Made by a program: the position numbers and the translations under genes. From positions 1 through 33,314 of the forward strand of contig WTXI01000370.1 in the NCBI GenBank assembly GCA_022376515.1: a stretch of 33,314 nt of DNA, written 5' to 3'. Shown in pieces: positions 19,101 to 29,090 of the stretch (positions within the stretch are counted from its first letter, which is position 1; the number at the start of each line of letters is the position of its first letter). The notes below the pieces were generated by a model, which saw only the letters and a list, made by a program, of their open reading frames with translations, did not search any database and had not been told where the DNA came from. This DNA comes from Lactifluus volemus. Taxonomy: Eukaryota > Basidiomycota > Agaricomycetes > Russulales > Russulaceae.

Positions 19101-21690
19101 ATGAAGTGATAGTGGTTCGATAGCAGCAAAGAGCTGTCCCATGACCGAACGAAATAGGACCTGTGCTTCATGCGGCTTGAAGTACCCTTCGAGAACTTCT
19201 TCATATAGCTTATCTAGCGGATCTCGTCCATTCCGATCTCGAGAGTGTCCTAACAGCCGCTGTACGCACTTCTTCTCGCTAAACCCAAAGCTAGCAGGAG
19301 GGCTATTTATGAATCCACACGAAACGGCTGCCCACTGGAACAAGCCTTCTGCCGCCTTGGCTAGTTCGGCACCATGGACCCTGAATACGTCCGGAGGGAG
19401 CTTCTTCTGAAGGTACATCCGAATATCTTGCTCTGTCTTGGCAGCCAATTTTGCGTCATCCATATAAAGCGTATCGACAGATGATGCTTGTGCGAACGCA
19501 TATTCGATCCCACCTTCGAGCCTCGAGGTGACGAGTACACGGAATTCGGCTGGTAGCTTATCGAGATATTCGGCGATAAATGTGTGAATACCGATTGGGC
19601 CAATCGCATCACCACTCTCATCCAGTGCATCGATGACGATCAAGATAGGACCGGGAAGTGACAGATTCTTGAGTGGTTCGAGGAGGAGGGACTCGAAAAG
19701 CATACGATAGTCCCGGGTACCACAAAGAGATGGATTCTCCTTAAGGACCCTCCCGAGAGCCACTTTGAACGCAGGATTGCGATAGGAAAGGTCTCGACTG
19801 AGCGTCGTGAAGAGCTGGTAAACATCGTCTTTTGACTGCTCCTTCCTCAGAAAAGCAAAGTAAGAGCCGAGACACATCTTGTCGAAATGACGCGCGACTT
19901 CATGCGCGATCGACGACTTTCCCGTACCCGCCTGCCCAAGGAGGACGAGACCACGTTGAGATTCAGGATTCTCGACCCACTTGACAATATGGTCCAGGAA
20001 ATCTTCTCGTGTGCCTGGAAGACAGCGCCTCTCATCTCCGAATCGCCATCCTCCCTTATAAGGCAATTGGCTGATTCTCATGTCCAGTTCTGTGTCCCAC
20101 TTGTCAGGTTGACAATCCGACAACCTTTTCACCGTAAGCACGCACCAACTTCTAGAACAGCAATCTCTGTCGTGGCAGTAGCACGAGCAAGGAAATTGTC
20201 TCGCAGTCGGACGAGGTTCGTGCGATACTGGTCTATTTTCCCATCAACTTGGCCAACAATACTCTTTAAAGTACGCTTTCCTACAAATCACTTGTTTAAT
20301 AATCACCATCGAGAGAGGCCAAGAGGACGTACCAAGTTTCACATCCTCCGCGTACGAGCTGATAAACATGGCACATTCAGAGACGCATTCCAGCATCTCC
20401 CCGAGGATTGTCGCCTGCCTGGACTCTGGCTTGAGGTTTCTTAGCGTGTCCGCCTCTTCCGCAAACTCGAACGCATCCCGTATCGCCTCAAGCAGCGTTT
20501 GGATGTTGTCGTCACGCTGAACCTGTTGTAGCAAAGTCTGGCGGGATGAAACAAAAAATGATGAATATCCCAGATACTCTAATAAGGGAGAATGTAAGGA
20601 GACAAACCTCGGGGATCTTCGAGAGTAGACTCCATGCTAGACTTGCATATGGATTTAGCTGAAGAACGGAAATTAGCTCAAGACGACTGGTTAAAAGCCG
20701 ATAATGGTCATACTGCTGCGATTGGACCGATGGTGTCCATCACCCATTTCATGACATTCACAGCGGTCTTCCACGTATCAATAGCATTCATAGCTTCCTC
20801 GGCATGCTGAAGAGTTGTATTTGTCTCACGCAGTGGCCTGTCTGCTACTGGTCGCATAAGACTACCGCTCGCAATGGGAAGGTTACCCTTCTGGTATAAC
20901 GGACACGAGCGTGGTAACTGACGTGAGTTGCATGGCTTCAGCGTTAACTGGGACAATAAGACGTACAGCACTTCCTTCAGCAACAGGGATATGAGCCACC
21001 GCATGGCTAGGGATGTTGACTACCCCAGTCAGAGAGGGACCCGTATCTGGTGACATGGTAATCGTTAGGGAGAATGTGTTCGATTCCGTTGAATGTATAT
21101 CGGGCCCATCGGCACTGGTGAAATCAATATCGACTTCTATATATAGCATGCTCAGCAAGATGTATCAGAAACAATTCTAAGAAACAGACGAACCATGTCG
21201 GGGCTCACAGACTATCTCTTGCCTTCCAACAAGAATGTCTCTGGTCATGGTCTTCTTCGCATAAATAGACACCCCAATGCTTGACAGTGCTTGTACGGCA
21301 CTGCGGGAGACCTCAGTTTTGTATAGGAATAAAGATGTGTGATTTCTCACAATGCGTCGACTATCTCGTTCCATTCTACGCGCTGAGCTATGCTCCGCAC
21401 AGATCTCGATTCCCATGTTCTCTCCCCATAGGTCACAGTGACATGAAATCGTCGTTTCTTCCCAAGGAAGGTCTTGAGACGGGGTAGATTTTGAGCTCTG
21501 AGTACTGGAAGGGGACAGATATTTGCAACTTGTCTGAGAGTGATCATAGAGATACGTACCAGTCACCTTCAGCAAGCCTGGTTGGATTTCGCTGGCTTGA
21601 GGGCGACTGACTGACGTTACACCTGGCCTACAGTAATGATTAACAAAGGGACATCGGGTGAGAGGCGTTGGGATACAAATTTGTGCCCAT
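16118..21690 (-). CDS. C2-NACHT-WD40 (NWD) STAND/NLR-like receptor
   Basis: An inferred 11-exon gene of about 1,680 residues whose splice phases all agree: 21645-21690, 21560-21610, 21351-21504, 21190-21300, 20967-21114, 20714-20917, 20608-20658, 20333-20537, 20146-20280, 18559-20089, 16118-18524. The order is a C2-like domain (LLKVTVLRAQNLP, residues about 25-115); a helical NWD linker (NPYASLAWSLLSKIPE, RATATTEIAVLE); and a NACHT NTPase with P-loop GQAGTGKSS (about 420-428) and Walker B ILIVIDALDES (about 517-527). Fourteen WD40 repeats (about 965-1566) and a degenerate blade follow. The family are NLR-like signalling switches; het-d/het-e-type members act in non-self recognition. The ATG at 21690 is conserved in the left paralog. 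Weak points are two 34-nt introns, a GTCTGT donor at 21189 and a GTTAAT donor at 21644. An alternative last intron is 18503-18554. Confidence 0.88.
16463..18268 (-). repeat. Fourteen tandem 129-bp WD40 repeats
   Basis: Each unit encodes 43 residues on the pattern GHT-x-x-V-x-S-V-A-F-S-P-D-G, then IASAS-x-D-x-TIRVWDAATGEV and a PF linker. Fourteen units fit the 1,806 bp exactly, with no length variation. Conserved frame residues are nearly invariant, while the two residues after GHT and the x-D-x positions in SAS-x-D-x-T vary strongly (R/K/G/H/D/F/Y/N/A, then C/G/R/H/D). A fifteenth, diverged blade follows (VALSPDGQHI). Fourteen blades would make two seven-bladed propellers. High DNA similarity between units favours unequal exchange. 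Confidence 0.93.
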
Positions 21691-22345
21691 CTGAGTGTAT
21701 GCAAATGCAGTATTCCTTAGATTGAGATACAGGTAAGACCCGGATGGTGGGAGGTGATATGAGAGATCGGGGCGGCAATCACTAGGCTGCAGCGCTTCTT
21801 TATCGATCTCCAACAACAATAACAAACATTAGTCAAGGTTGTTGAACGCACCGTCCTGGCGCTGGTCCGCTTTCTCGAGGCATATTATTCAAAACATGGC
21901 CTTGTTGTTGTCGACTAGCCGTCGTTGGCTTTTCCATTCCCCAATGTCAGCAGAACTGGTCTGGTCTGGATCCTGCCAGTGAAAAGCGGGTAAATTTCAA
22001 AAGGATGCTGGATCGCGCCCTGTTGGTTTGGCTTCGAGGTGACAATTTGTGCCAGTAGTAGCCCACCTTCCGCTACTACGTACTGCATGGACTTCGATCA
22101 CGTCTCGGGTCATCCGCCAAATCAGCTTCAAGTGCCAGTGACACAACCCTCATGTCGGAATACTTTGAGCTTTACGTTAACACCGATACCATATGCTTAA
22201 CCACTAGGTAATTAGAGGTCAGAGATGTATTGAAAGGTACCCAAATCACCGTAGAAAGAACAACAATACTCGCCACTTGCATAGCCAGTTGACTATGGAT
22301 CAGTACCTTACTATAATGGCGTGCAGGGCTTCCAGCGCGCGGGTG
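21691..22345. other. Upstream region of NWD gene, right copy
   Basis: This is the counterpart of 273-925. It presumably carries the NWD promoter (reading left). No gene is seen. It is now separated from its FIST neighbour by the copia insertion. Confidence 0.5.
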
Positions 22346-22350
22346 CTACT
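22346..22350. repeat. Copia target-site duplication, left
   Basis: CTACT here and at 27712-27716 flank the element. The left block copy has the single, uninterrupted CTACT. Confidence 0.95.
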
Positions 22351-22735
22351 TGTTAAAGTAAAGCTCAGCGCGAATAGAAAGAACGCTATTATATTTCGTA
22401 GCCAACCTGTTAAAGTAAAGCTATACAGGTATTTAGTTTATGTAGCTACGAAGAGAAGAGAAGAAAAAAGGTGCTCACCTCAGCGCAAATAGAAAGAACG
22501 CTGAGGTACTACCGCTTAAGGCGGGGTTTTTATCTTCATATCGAGTGTGCCCTATGTGAAGGGTGGCAAAGGCCCCAGTGGGGTAGAAAGTACTCGAAAC
22601 CTTTAAAAAGGGGGAATGATATCCCTGCTAAGGTATGAAAGGGAAGGATAAGGGTAAAGTCAAACTTCTTCGCTGATCTACTGTCCATGGTCCGTGCGCG
22701 CCACTTTAGGGCTGGCCAATGTACGTACTCCAACA
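22351..22735 (-). repeat. Copia 3' LTR
   Basis: 385 bp with TG...CA ends (plus strand tgttaaag...ccaaca). Internal features are a repeated tgttaaagtaaagct (starting at 22351 and about 22409), a repeated motif ending aatagaaagaacgct, and an inverted CCTCAGCG/CGCTGAGG pair around 22478-22506. Confidence 0.95.
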
Positions 22736-22745
22736 CACCCCCTCA
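22736..22745 (-). promoter_or_regulatory. Copia polypurine tract
   Basis: On the minus strand TGAGGGGGTG lies directly against the 3' LTR, the position of the plus-strand DNA primer. The TGA of the polyprotein is part of the same ten bases. Confidence 0.85.
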
Positions 22746-25700
22746 GACCTGAAAGTGCAAGCCAAGCTCGCGTGCGAGTCGCCCATGCTTCTCGTGGACC
22801 AATCCCTTGGTAAATATGTCGGCGACTTGGTCGTCGGTGGGGATGTAGGTGAGGTCGATGTCGCCGGCGGCGACCCTCTCGCGCAAGAAATGGTGACGCA
22901 GGTCGATGTGCTTCGTGCGATCGTGGAACTCGGGGTTCCGAGCGATGGCGATGGCGGATTGATTGTCCATGTGCAAGATGGTGGGGAGTACAACGTCGAG
23001 ATTGAGTTCTCGGAGAAGACGTCGGAGCCAGATAGCCTCCTTCGCGGCATACGCGGCCGCGACATATTCGGCTTCCGTGCTAGACAGTGCGACAGAGGTT
23101 TGCTTCTTAGATCCCCAGCTAATAGCACCCCCTCCGAGCATGAAGACGAAGCCGGAGGTGGATTTTCTGTCGTTGATGTCGCTGGCCCAGTCAGCATCCA
23201 CGAAACCGCGTAAGGTGATCCCATCTGGAGTTCCGCGTCGGAAAGTGAGGCGAAGGGACGAAGATCCACGCAGATATTTAAAGACACGGTCCAAAGAAAG
23301 GAAGTGGGATGAACCAGGTGTGGCGTTGTGTCGCCCAAGGGCCGATACGGCATAGGAGAGGTCGGGACGTGTGCCAACCATGAGGTACATGAGAGCTCCG
23401 ACGGCGCTTTGGTAGAGCTTCGCGTCGGATTCAGGCTGTGGTAGCTTGCGAAGGTGCTCGTTGGCGACGGCGGGTGTTGAGACAGGACGAATGGATGATT
23501 TCCCGAAACGTTCAAGGACTTCATTTGAGTACTTCTCTTGCGAGAGGGAGATCCACCCGGCGTCACGATCGCGAGTGACGTGCATGCCGAGGATCCAGCT
23601 CAAGTTGCCAAGATCAGTCATCTCATAGTACTGGCAAAGGAGGGCCTTGTCCCGCTCTATCTCAGCAAGACTGCTGGAGGCCATGGTGATGTCGTCGACG
23701 TAGAGCGCGATGATGGAAGTATGAGGGTCGGCGAGACGGATGAAAACAGCGTGGTCGGACTGTGTGTTTTGGTACCCCATAGAAGTGAGGCGCGCTTTGA
23801 TGTTCTCATACCAAACGCGTCCACCCTGTTTCGTTCCATAGACGGCTTTGATTAGTCGCAATACCATGCCGTCAGGGATATCGAAACCAGGGGGAGGACT
23901 CATAAAAATTTCTTCTTTGAGCGTACCGTTCAAGTATGCTGATTTCACATCCATCTGATGCAGCTCGAAATCCCTCTCCGCGGCGATCGCAAGGATGGCG
24001 CGGAGTGAGGCGAGTTTCGCAACGGGCGCGAAAGTTTCGTCGAAGTCGATGCCTTCGATCTGCGTGAAACCTTGGGCAACGACTCGAGCTTTGTATTTCT
24101 GCACGCTACCATCGGGTCCGCGTTTAACGCGGAACACCCAGCGGCTCCCGACGATTTTGCGGCCACGGGGGCGAGGTACGATTTCGTAAACGCCCATTTG
24201 TTCGAAGGCGATTCGTTCGGTTTCGCACGCGAGTCTCCATTCAGCAGCATCTGGTCGAGCCATTGCCTCATCGAAAGTGCGCGGGTCACTCCCAATTTCG
24301 GTCTCGGCGACAGTAGCGCGTACAAGAGATTTGTGCTTATACGAACTTACGTCGTAGCGGGGGTCGTCGTCGCGAGTTGGTGCGCGGGTGGTGCGTTTTG
24401 GGCGAGTGCTTGGAGGAGGAGGTGCAAGAGGAGGAATCGCGTGTGACGCGTCATCTCCTTCGATTGCAGCGTCTCCGTCGTCGTTGTCGTTGTCATCGTC
24501 GATTATGACTCGTTCGTGAGTTGGGCCCCCTTCGTCGAATACAACGTCACGAGAGTAGTATATTTTGCGCGTATCACGGTGGATGAGTTTGAAGGCTTTG
24601 TGGTTTGGTGCGAGTCCGATGAAGGTACATTGCTTCGAGTGGGATGATAACTTTGAGCGATAGTCTTCGGGCACATGCATGTGGGCCTTGCATCCGAAGA
24701 TCCGAAGGCGCGAGACGTCGGGTTTGTTGCCACTCCAGGCTTCCTCCGGGGTGACATTTTGAAGCGAGGCGGAGGGGGAACAATTGTGGAGGATGGCAGC
24801 GTACAAGAGCGCGTCGTACCAGAAGGATTCAGGGAGATTAGCGTCATTGAGCATTGCCCGCACCTTGTCCAGTAGGGTGCGATTCATGCGTTCTGCCACG
24901 CCGTTGTGCTCAGCCGTGTCAGCGGTTGTGATCTCCTGTCGGATACCTTTCTGCTCAAAGTAATGAGTGGAGACGTTGCCCGTGTACTCTCCTCCGCCAT
25001 CGGACCTTAGCACTTTAAGTGCTTTCCCAGTTTCGCGCTCAACCCGTGCTACGAACACCTTCAAGCGATGGAGAAGATCGGACTTAAGTTTGAGTCCCGC
25101 TACATAGACTTTCCGCGACTTATCGTCCGTGAACGTTGCGAAATACTCAAATCCCTCACGGGAACGAGTCGGGAGTTTGCCGCAAATGTCGGAGAACACA
25201 CGGCCGAGGACTTCGGTGGCGTGTGTGCTGGTCGATTTCGCGATGTCGATGCGGCTTTGCTTCCCGGCGAGACAGGGCTCGCAGATCGTTGTGACGTCGA
25301 GGGCCCCCTCAATAGTCATTCCGTTGACAAGTCCCTTTTTTGCCATTTGCACCACAGTTCCGACGTTGACATGGCCGAGGCGGCGGTGCCAAGTGGCGAG
25401 AGTGGCGGTCGAACCGGCGCTCTCGGAGAGAAAGGTGGTTTCAGTCGGCGGGTGTGAGTCCTCATCTTCCTGTGGGAAGACCGAAACGTTTGCAATTCGT
25501 ACTCTCTCCGGGGTGATGGTCTGGATGTCCATTATATAGAGGTTTGAAGACATTTGACCCTGGCAAGTGACGGTGCCAGATTTGTCACGGAGGGAACACG
25601 AGGCGTCGCTGAAAAGCAGGCTGGCGCCATGCTGAGCGAGGTACGAAACGGAGAGGAGGTTGCCGTGAAGATCAGGCACGAAAAGGACTTCTTGGAAAAT

Positions 25701-27266
25701 GGCCGTTTTCCATGCGCCGTTGGCACGCATGCGGACGCGAATGCGACCGACGCCCGTGGCTAGGATCGAACGAGCGTCTCCAAGGGTGACTTTGATGGGA
25801 GTAGAGAGAGGGACGAAGTGTGTGAACCAAGAACGGTTGCACGACATGGTGCGCGATGCGCCTGAATCAAGTATCCAGGACTCAAGGAGCGAGCGAGAGT
25901 GGAGAGGGTGAGCAGCGTAGAGGAATATTTCCTCGTCAGACTCCGAAGCAATGGCGACCTTAGCAGAAGCGGGTGTGGAAGCGGGGGTAGAAGGTGGCGC
26001 GGACGCGGTAGCTGGCGTTGCCGTCGCAGTCTTCGCTTCCTTCTCCTTTTGAGCTTTGAGTTTGCGGCACTCACTGACGTCGTGTCCAGTGAAGTTGCAA
26101 TGAGTACACTTCTTTTTCTGCTGGTCTTTTCGCTTGTTCTGCTCTCCTTTCTTTTTGTCTTTGTCCGAATCCTTCTTCTCAGCTTTCTTTTTGCCGTCTT
26201 TGCCTTTTCGGGCGGCCTTGGCGTAGAAGGCGGCGGCCCCGTCGCCCGATTCACGGATACGTGAGTCCTCGTCAGTGAGAATGCGTAGCTTTATATTTTC
26301 TGGGGTTTGTTCAGCCGGACTGAGATTATTGAGAATAATTTTTAGCATTCTGTGAGGCGCGGGAAGGGCGTTGGTGATGGCAAGGGCAATTTGTTGGTGA
26401 GTGAAGGGAGAGCCCGCTTCGGCGAGACGGTGCGAGGCGTCGATCATGGCATTGATTTGCGGCTCGAGGGGTTCAGCATCGTTAAGAGGGGTGCTGAAAA
26501 GTCGGGTCATCAACTGGGAAAGTTTATGACTTCCTCGACCTTCGAAACGGGCGGCAAGACAATCAAGGCAGTCTTTCGCTGTCTGCGCGTGAAAGATGAG
26601 ATGGGCCGGCTCCCCGGTGAGTGACAACGCGATGAGCGAGAATGCTTGTTGATCCTTCTCATCCCAGGCAGCGGCTTCAGCCGGAAAGGTCAGGGGATGG
26701 GGACGCGGGTCAACAAGAACCGTTAGGAGTTTGTAGCTCCTTAAGACTACTCGCATATGGAACTGCCACACCGCAAAGTTGCTGCCGTCTTGCTCGAGCG
26801 GAGGAATGTCGTAGCGCTGTGATATGACGGTCGGTCCAGGCATCGCGGGAGGCAAGTGAGGCGGCGGAACTAAGGGTGGCATGTTGTGAGCCGGGGGAGC
26901 GAAAGGAGGCGGATGAGCTGGCGGAATCATGGGTTGTGGGTGCGCCCATGGGATCGCGGCCGGACGGTGCACCGGTGGGATCGGAGCATGCTGGTGCATG
27001 GGCGGGATCGCATAACGCTGAAAGGGCGGAGGTGTACTGGCTGGAGTACTAGCCGCCGAGGTTAGGGCAGAGGCGCGACCAAAACCTTGGGAGGAGCCGT
27101 AGGTAGAGCCTTGGACGGAGCCGTGGGCTGATCCGTGAATAGAAGCGTGGACGGAGCCATGGATTGAACCGGCAGGCCCGGCGACATCGTCGTCGTCGGC
27201 TGGGTTGAAGAGTTGCGGTGGTGCAACGGGATGCGCAGCGGCTTGTGCTGCAGCAGCTTGGCTCAT
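22743..27266 (-). CDS. Copia gag-pol polyprotein, intact
   Basis: A single 1,507-codon frame from ATG 27266, with no frameshift between gag and pol. Residues 30-60 carry Ser/His/Gly repeats and 80-145 are Pro-rich. A copia gag domain covers about 150-340, with a zinc knuckle at C387-x2-C390-x4-H395-x4-C400. The aspartic protease is at D467-S-G-A. Integrase zinc residues are H627, H632, C662 and C665; the catalytic triad is D693, D756 and E792 (35 residues between the last two). Reverse transcriptase has Y1189-V-D-D1192. RNase H has FVDADW from 1355, SSTEAEY near 1395-1401 and MDNQSAIA near 1433-1440. All catalytic residues I can check are present. It makes the virus-like particle, cDNA and integrase needed for retrotransposition. 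Confidence 0.97.
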   Translation of the reverse strand: MSQAAAAQAAAHPVAPPQLFNPADDDDVAGPAGSIHGSVHASIHGSAHGSVQGSTYGSSQGFGRASALTSAASTPASTPPPFQRYAIPPMHQHAPIPPVHRPAAIPWAHPQPMIPPAHPPPFAPPAHNMPPLVPPPHLPPAMPGPTVISQRYDIPPLEQDGSNFAVWQFHMRVVLRSYKLLTVLVDPRPHPLTFPAEAAAWDEKDQQAFSLIALSLTGEPAHLIFHAQTAKDCLDCLAARFEGRGSHKLSQLMTRLFSTPLNDAEPLEPQINAMIDASHRLAEAGSPFTHQQIALAITNALPAPHRMLKIILNNLSPAEQTPENIKLRILTDEDSRIRESGDGAAAFYAKAARKGKDGKKKAEKKDSDKDKKKGEQNKRKDQQKKKCTHCNFTGHDVSECRKLKAQKEKEAKTATATPATASAPPSTPASTPASAKVAIASESDEEIFLYAAHPLHSRSLLESWILDSGASRTMSCNRSWFTHFVPLSTPIKVTLGDARSILATGVGRIRVRMRANGAWKTAIFQEVLFVPDLHGNLLSVSYLAQHGASLLFSDASCSLRDKSGTVTCQGQMSSNLYIMDIQTITPERVRIANVSVFPQEDEDSHPPTETTFLSESAGSTATLATWHRRLGHVNVGTVVQMAKKGLVNGMTIEGALDVTTICEPCLAGKQSRIDIAKSTSTHATEVLGRVFSDICGKLPTRSREGFEYFATFTDDKSRKVYVAGLKLKSDLLHRLKVFVARVERETGKALKVLRSDGGGEYTGNVSTHYFEQKGIRQEITTADTAEHNGVAERMNRTLLDKVRAMLNDANLPESFWYDALLYAAILHNCSPSASLQNVTPEEAWSGNKPDVSRLRIFGCKAHMHVPEDYRSKLSSHSKQCTFIGLAPNHKAFKLIHRDTRKIYYSRDVVFDEGGPTHERVIIDDDNDNDDGDAAIEGDDASHAIPPLAPPPPSTRPKRTTRAPTRDDDPRYDVSSYKHKSLVRATVAETEIGSDPRTFDEAMARPDAAEWRLACETERIAFEQMGVYEIVPRPRGRKIVGSRWVFRVKRGPDGSVQKYKARVVAQGFTQIEGIDFDETFAPVAKLASLRAILAIAAERDFELHQMDVKSAYLNGTLKEEIFMSPPPGFDIPDGMVLRLIKAVYGTKQGGRVWYENIKARLTSMGYQNTQSDHAVFIRLADPHTSIIALYVDDITMASSSLAEIERDKALLCQYYEMTDLGNLSWILGMHVTRDRDAGWISLSQEKYSNEVLERFGKSSIRPVSTPAVANEHLRKLPQPESDAKLYQSAVGALMYLMVGTRPDLSYAVSALGRHNATPGSSHFLSLDRVFKYLRGSSSLRLTFRRGTPDGITLRGFVDADWASDINDRKSTSGFVFMLGGGAISWGSKKQTSVALSSTEAEYVAAAYAAKEAIWLRRLLRELNLDVVLPTILHMDNQSAIAIARNPEFHDRTKHIDLRHHFLRERVAAGDIDLTYIPTDDQVADIFTKGLVHEKHGRLARELGLHFQV

Positions 27267-27300
27267 GCTTCGTGTGATTGGCGACAGCGTGGGTGAAGCT

Positions 27301-27326
27301 CAGGCGGAGACTCGGGTCTCGTAATC
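27301..27326 (-). promoter_or_regulatory. Probable copia primer-binding site region
   Basis: Directly inside the 5' LTR the minus strand reads GATTACGAGACCCGAGTCTC. It does not begin with TGG, so it does not match a mature tRNA 3' end. Its complement contains CTCGGGT, which resembles a tRNA anticodon loop. This fits priming by an internally cleaved tRNA, as known for Drosophila copia. The tRNA is not identified. Confidence 0.4.
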
Positions 27327-27711
27327 TGTTAAAGTAAAGCTCAGCGCGAATAGAAAGAACGCTATTATATTTCGTAGCCAACCTGTTAAAGTAAAGCTAT
27401 ACAGGTATTTAGTTTATGTAGCTACGAAGAGAAGAGAAGAAAAAAGGTGCTCACCTCAGCGCGAATAGAAAGAACGCTGAGGTACTACCGCTTAAGGCGG
27501 GGTTTTTATCTTCATATCGAGTGTGCCCTATGTGAAGGGTGGCAAAGGCCCCAGTGGGGTAGAAAGTACTCGAAACCTTTAAAAAGGGGGAATGATATCC
27601 CTGCTAAGGTATGAAAGGGAAGGATAAGGGTAAAGTCAAACTTCTTCGCTGATCTACTGTCCATGGTCCGTGCGCGCCACTTTAGGGCTGGCCAATGTAC
27701 GTACTCCAACA
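27327..27711 (-). repeat. Copia 5' LTR
   Basis: 385 bp, one mismatch to the 3' LTR. It drives transcription leftward; 60 nt separate it from the gag-pol ATG. Confidence 0.95.
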
Positions 27712-27716
27712 CTACT
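27712..27716. repeat. Copia target-site duplication, right
   Basis: CTACT, matching 22346-22350; homology to the left block copy resumes directly here. Confidence 0.95.
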
Positions 27717-27795
27717 TCACCGCAGCCTTTTTTGCGCGTCATCATTCTATCATCAGAAAGATTTTATTATTTGACTGACAGGCTTGACGCTTGGC

Positions 27796-29090
27796 GTGAC
27801 GACTAGACAAGTATGTTGTATTCAAGCACAATGCTTACCCAAGGCGCGTCCTCTATCCGAGTCTTCGTCGCGCATCCGGGCCGCTCTTCTTCACAATCTC
27901 CACAAATACACTTCTCTCATCACTCCCATCTCTTGTCTCCGCTCTTTCATCTTTCTCTTCTTTGGAAACCTCGGATGCCTACCCACAGCTAGCCATTGCA
28001 ATGCTCCCATTGCCTGCTCGTTGACATTTTTTTCGCAAAGAAGACACGACGCCATTTCGTGGCGACATACCTGGGCGACCAGAGACGCAAGTCGGGAGAT
28101 GGCATGCGATATGGAACAAGGAAAGGAGGAGGCTGTTCAAGGCGTAGAAATCCTGTTGACCGAAGGCGTGGATTGAGAAAAAATATGGAGTGGTAGCCCA
28201 GAACGCGACGGATTTCCCATTTCATGCGAGGACCTAGGTACGAGTATACCTTCTATCACTCGTCCCGTTGTGCGATAACTCTGTCAAGCTATAGAAGAAA
28301 GGACGTGTGTACAATTATCACCCTCACAGACAACGCTCCTCACGGCCTCAATAAATCACTTTCCTGTTTTCCACTGACCAAGGTCCGTTCTCCTTTACGC
28401 GTCTTGCGCATCCCACAATAATTTTCTCTTCGAAGCAAGACCTTTTTGGCTCTTCCACGCCCTTCGTGACGGGAAGACCATATACACTTATCTATAATTC
28501 CTCAGTAAACTCTTGTGGTGCTGTTCGGATCGCACTCTCGGCTGGTCCACGGCCAACTGTGGACGACATTTCATGGGCTACGCGCCATCACAAGGGCCGA
28601 GGGTCCTTTCGTCAATGAGCTCGATAACATGAACCCGACTAGGCTCCTCATCTCCGCTATCGAGAAGACTATGCTCACCGACCTAGCAACTAGGGGCGAT
28701 GAATTCTATCTCGGTGTCCTGCGTGATGGTGGTCCATGGCAAATACATCACTTCATGTCTGGCGGCCCCTCGCGCGGGACAATGGCACTTGAGGCAGAGA
28801 CTGCTCCCAGGAGGGCACATCGGTTCAGGTACGGCACCTGTTTCACTGCTGCGTTCTGTAGAAAAAATATCTAGATATTGTTTGAATAGCTATTTCACCG
28901 TCCCAATGACGATGCCATGCCCATTGTCTGGCCTCACCCCTCGAAGAACACCCTAACGTTATTGGCTGCGCTAGAGTCCGACTCGGCAGCAGCAGAAGAA
29001 ACGATGGTCGCAGTTGTTGAACACACATTCGTGGCTGCGAACGAGAATGGATCCATGGTGGGTCGCGGTGACGAAGTGGCCTGGACATGC
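27796..29090 (+). pseudogene. FIST-domain gene, right copy, decayed
   Basis: This aligns with the left copy at 1028-2370. The ATG of the left copy reads GTG here, with an in-frame TAG shortly after. The segment matching ATPFRSDI...VDWEKIWS has several stops. The exon end and intron seen at about 1816-1903 in the left copy are deleted. The middle exon is better preserved than on the left: GLRAIT, then FVNELDNMNPTRLLISAIEK, GDEFYLGVLRDGGPWQIHHF, MSGGPSRGTMALEAETAP. The last exon (PIVWPHPSKNTLTLLAALES...HTFVAANENGSMVGRGDEVAW) is open until the insertion near 29091. Each copy therefore has its own inactivating changes. The FIST assignment is from family memory. Confidence 0.6.

Larger units (their letters stand above)
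22351..27711 (-). mobile_element. Complete Ty1/copia LTR retrotransposon, young
   Basis: A 5,361-bp element on the minus strand with 385-bp LTRs at both ends that differ at one position (22487 A versus 27463 G), a perfect 5-bp target duplication, one intact gag-pol frame and a polypurine tract. The domain order protease-integrase-RT-RNase H defines Ty1/copia (Pseudoviridae-type). The near-identical LTRs mean recent insertion, later than the block duplication. It appears autonomous on sequence. Confidence 0.97.

Noticed and set aside
20090..20145. Apparent frameshift upstream of the NACHT domain
   Set aside because: A 56-nt intron (GTGCGT donor, CTGAC branch-like motif, CACAG acceptor) restores the frame exactly, so no mutation is needed.
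21561..21704. Open frame beginning at 21704 as the NWD start
   Set aside because: The codon there is TTG, and the left paralog has an in-frame TGA just after; an ATG conserved in both copies (21690 and 272) with a short intron fits better.
22719..26264. Plus-strand open frames across the copia element
   Set aside because: Antisense to the intact gag-pol frame with all its catalytic motifs.
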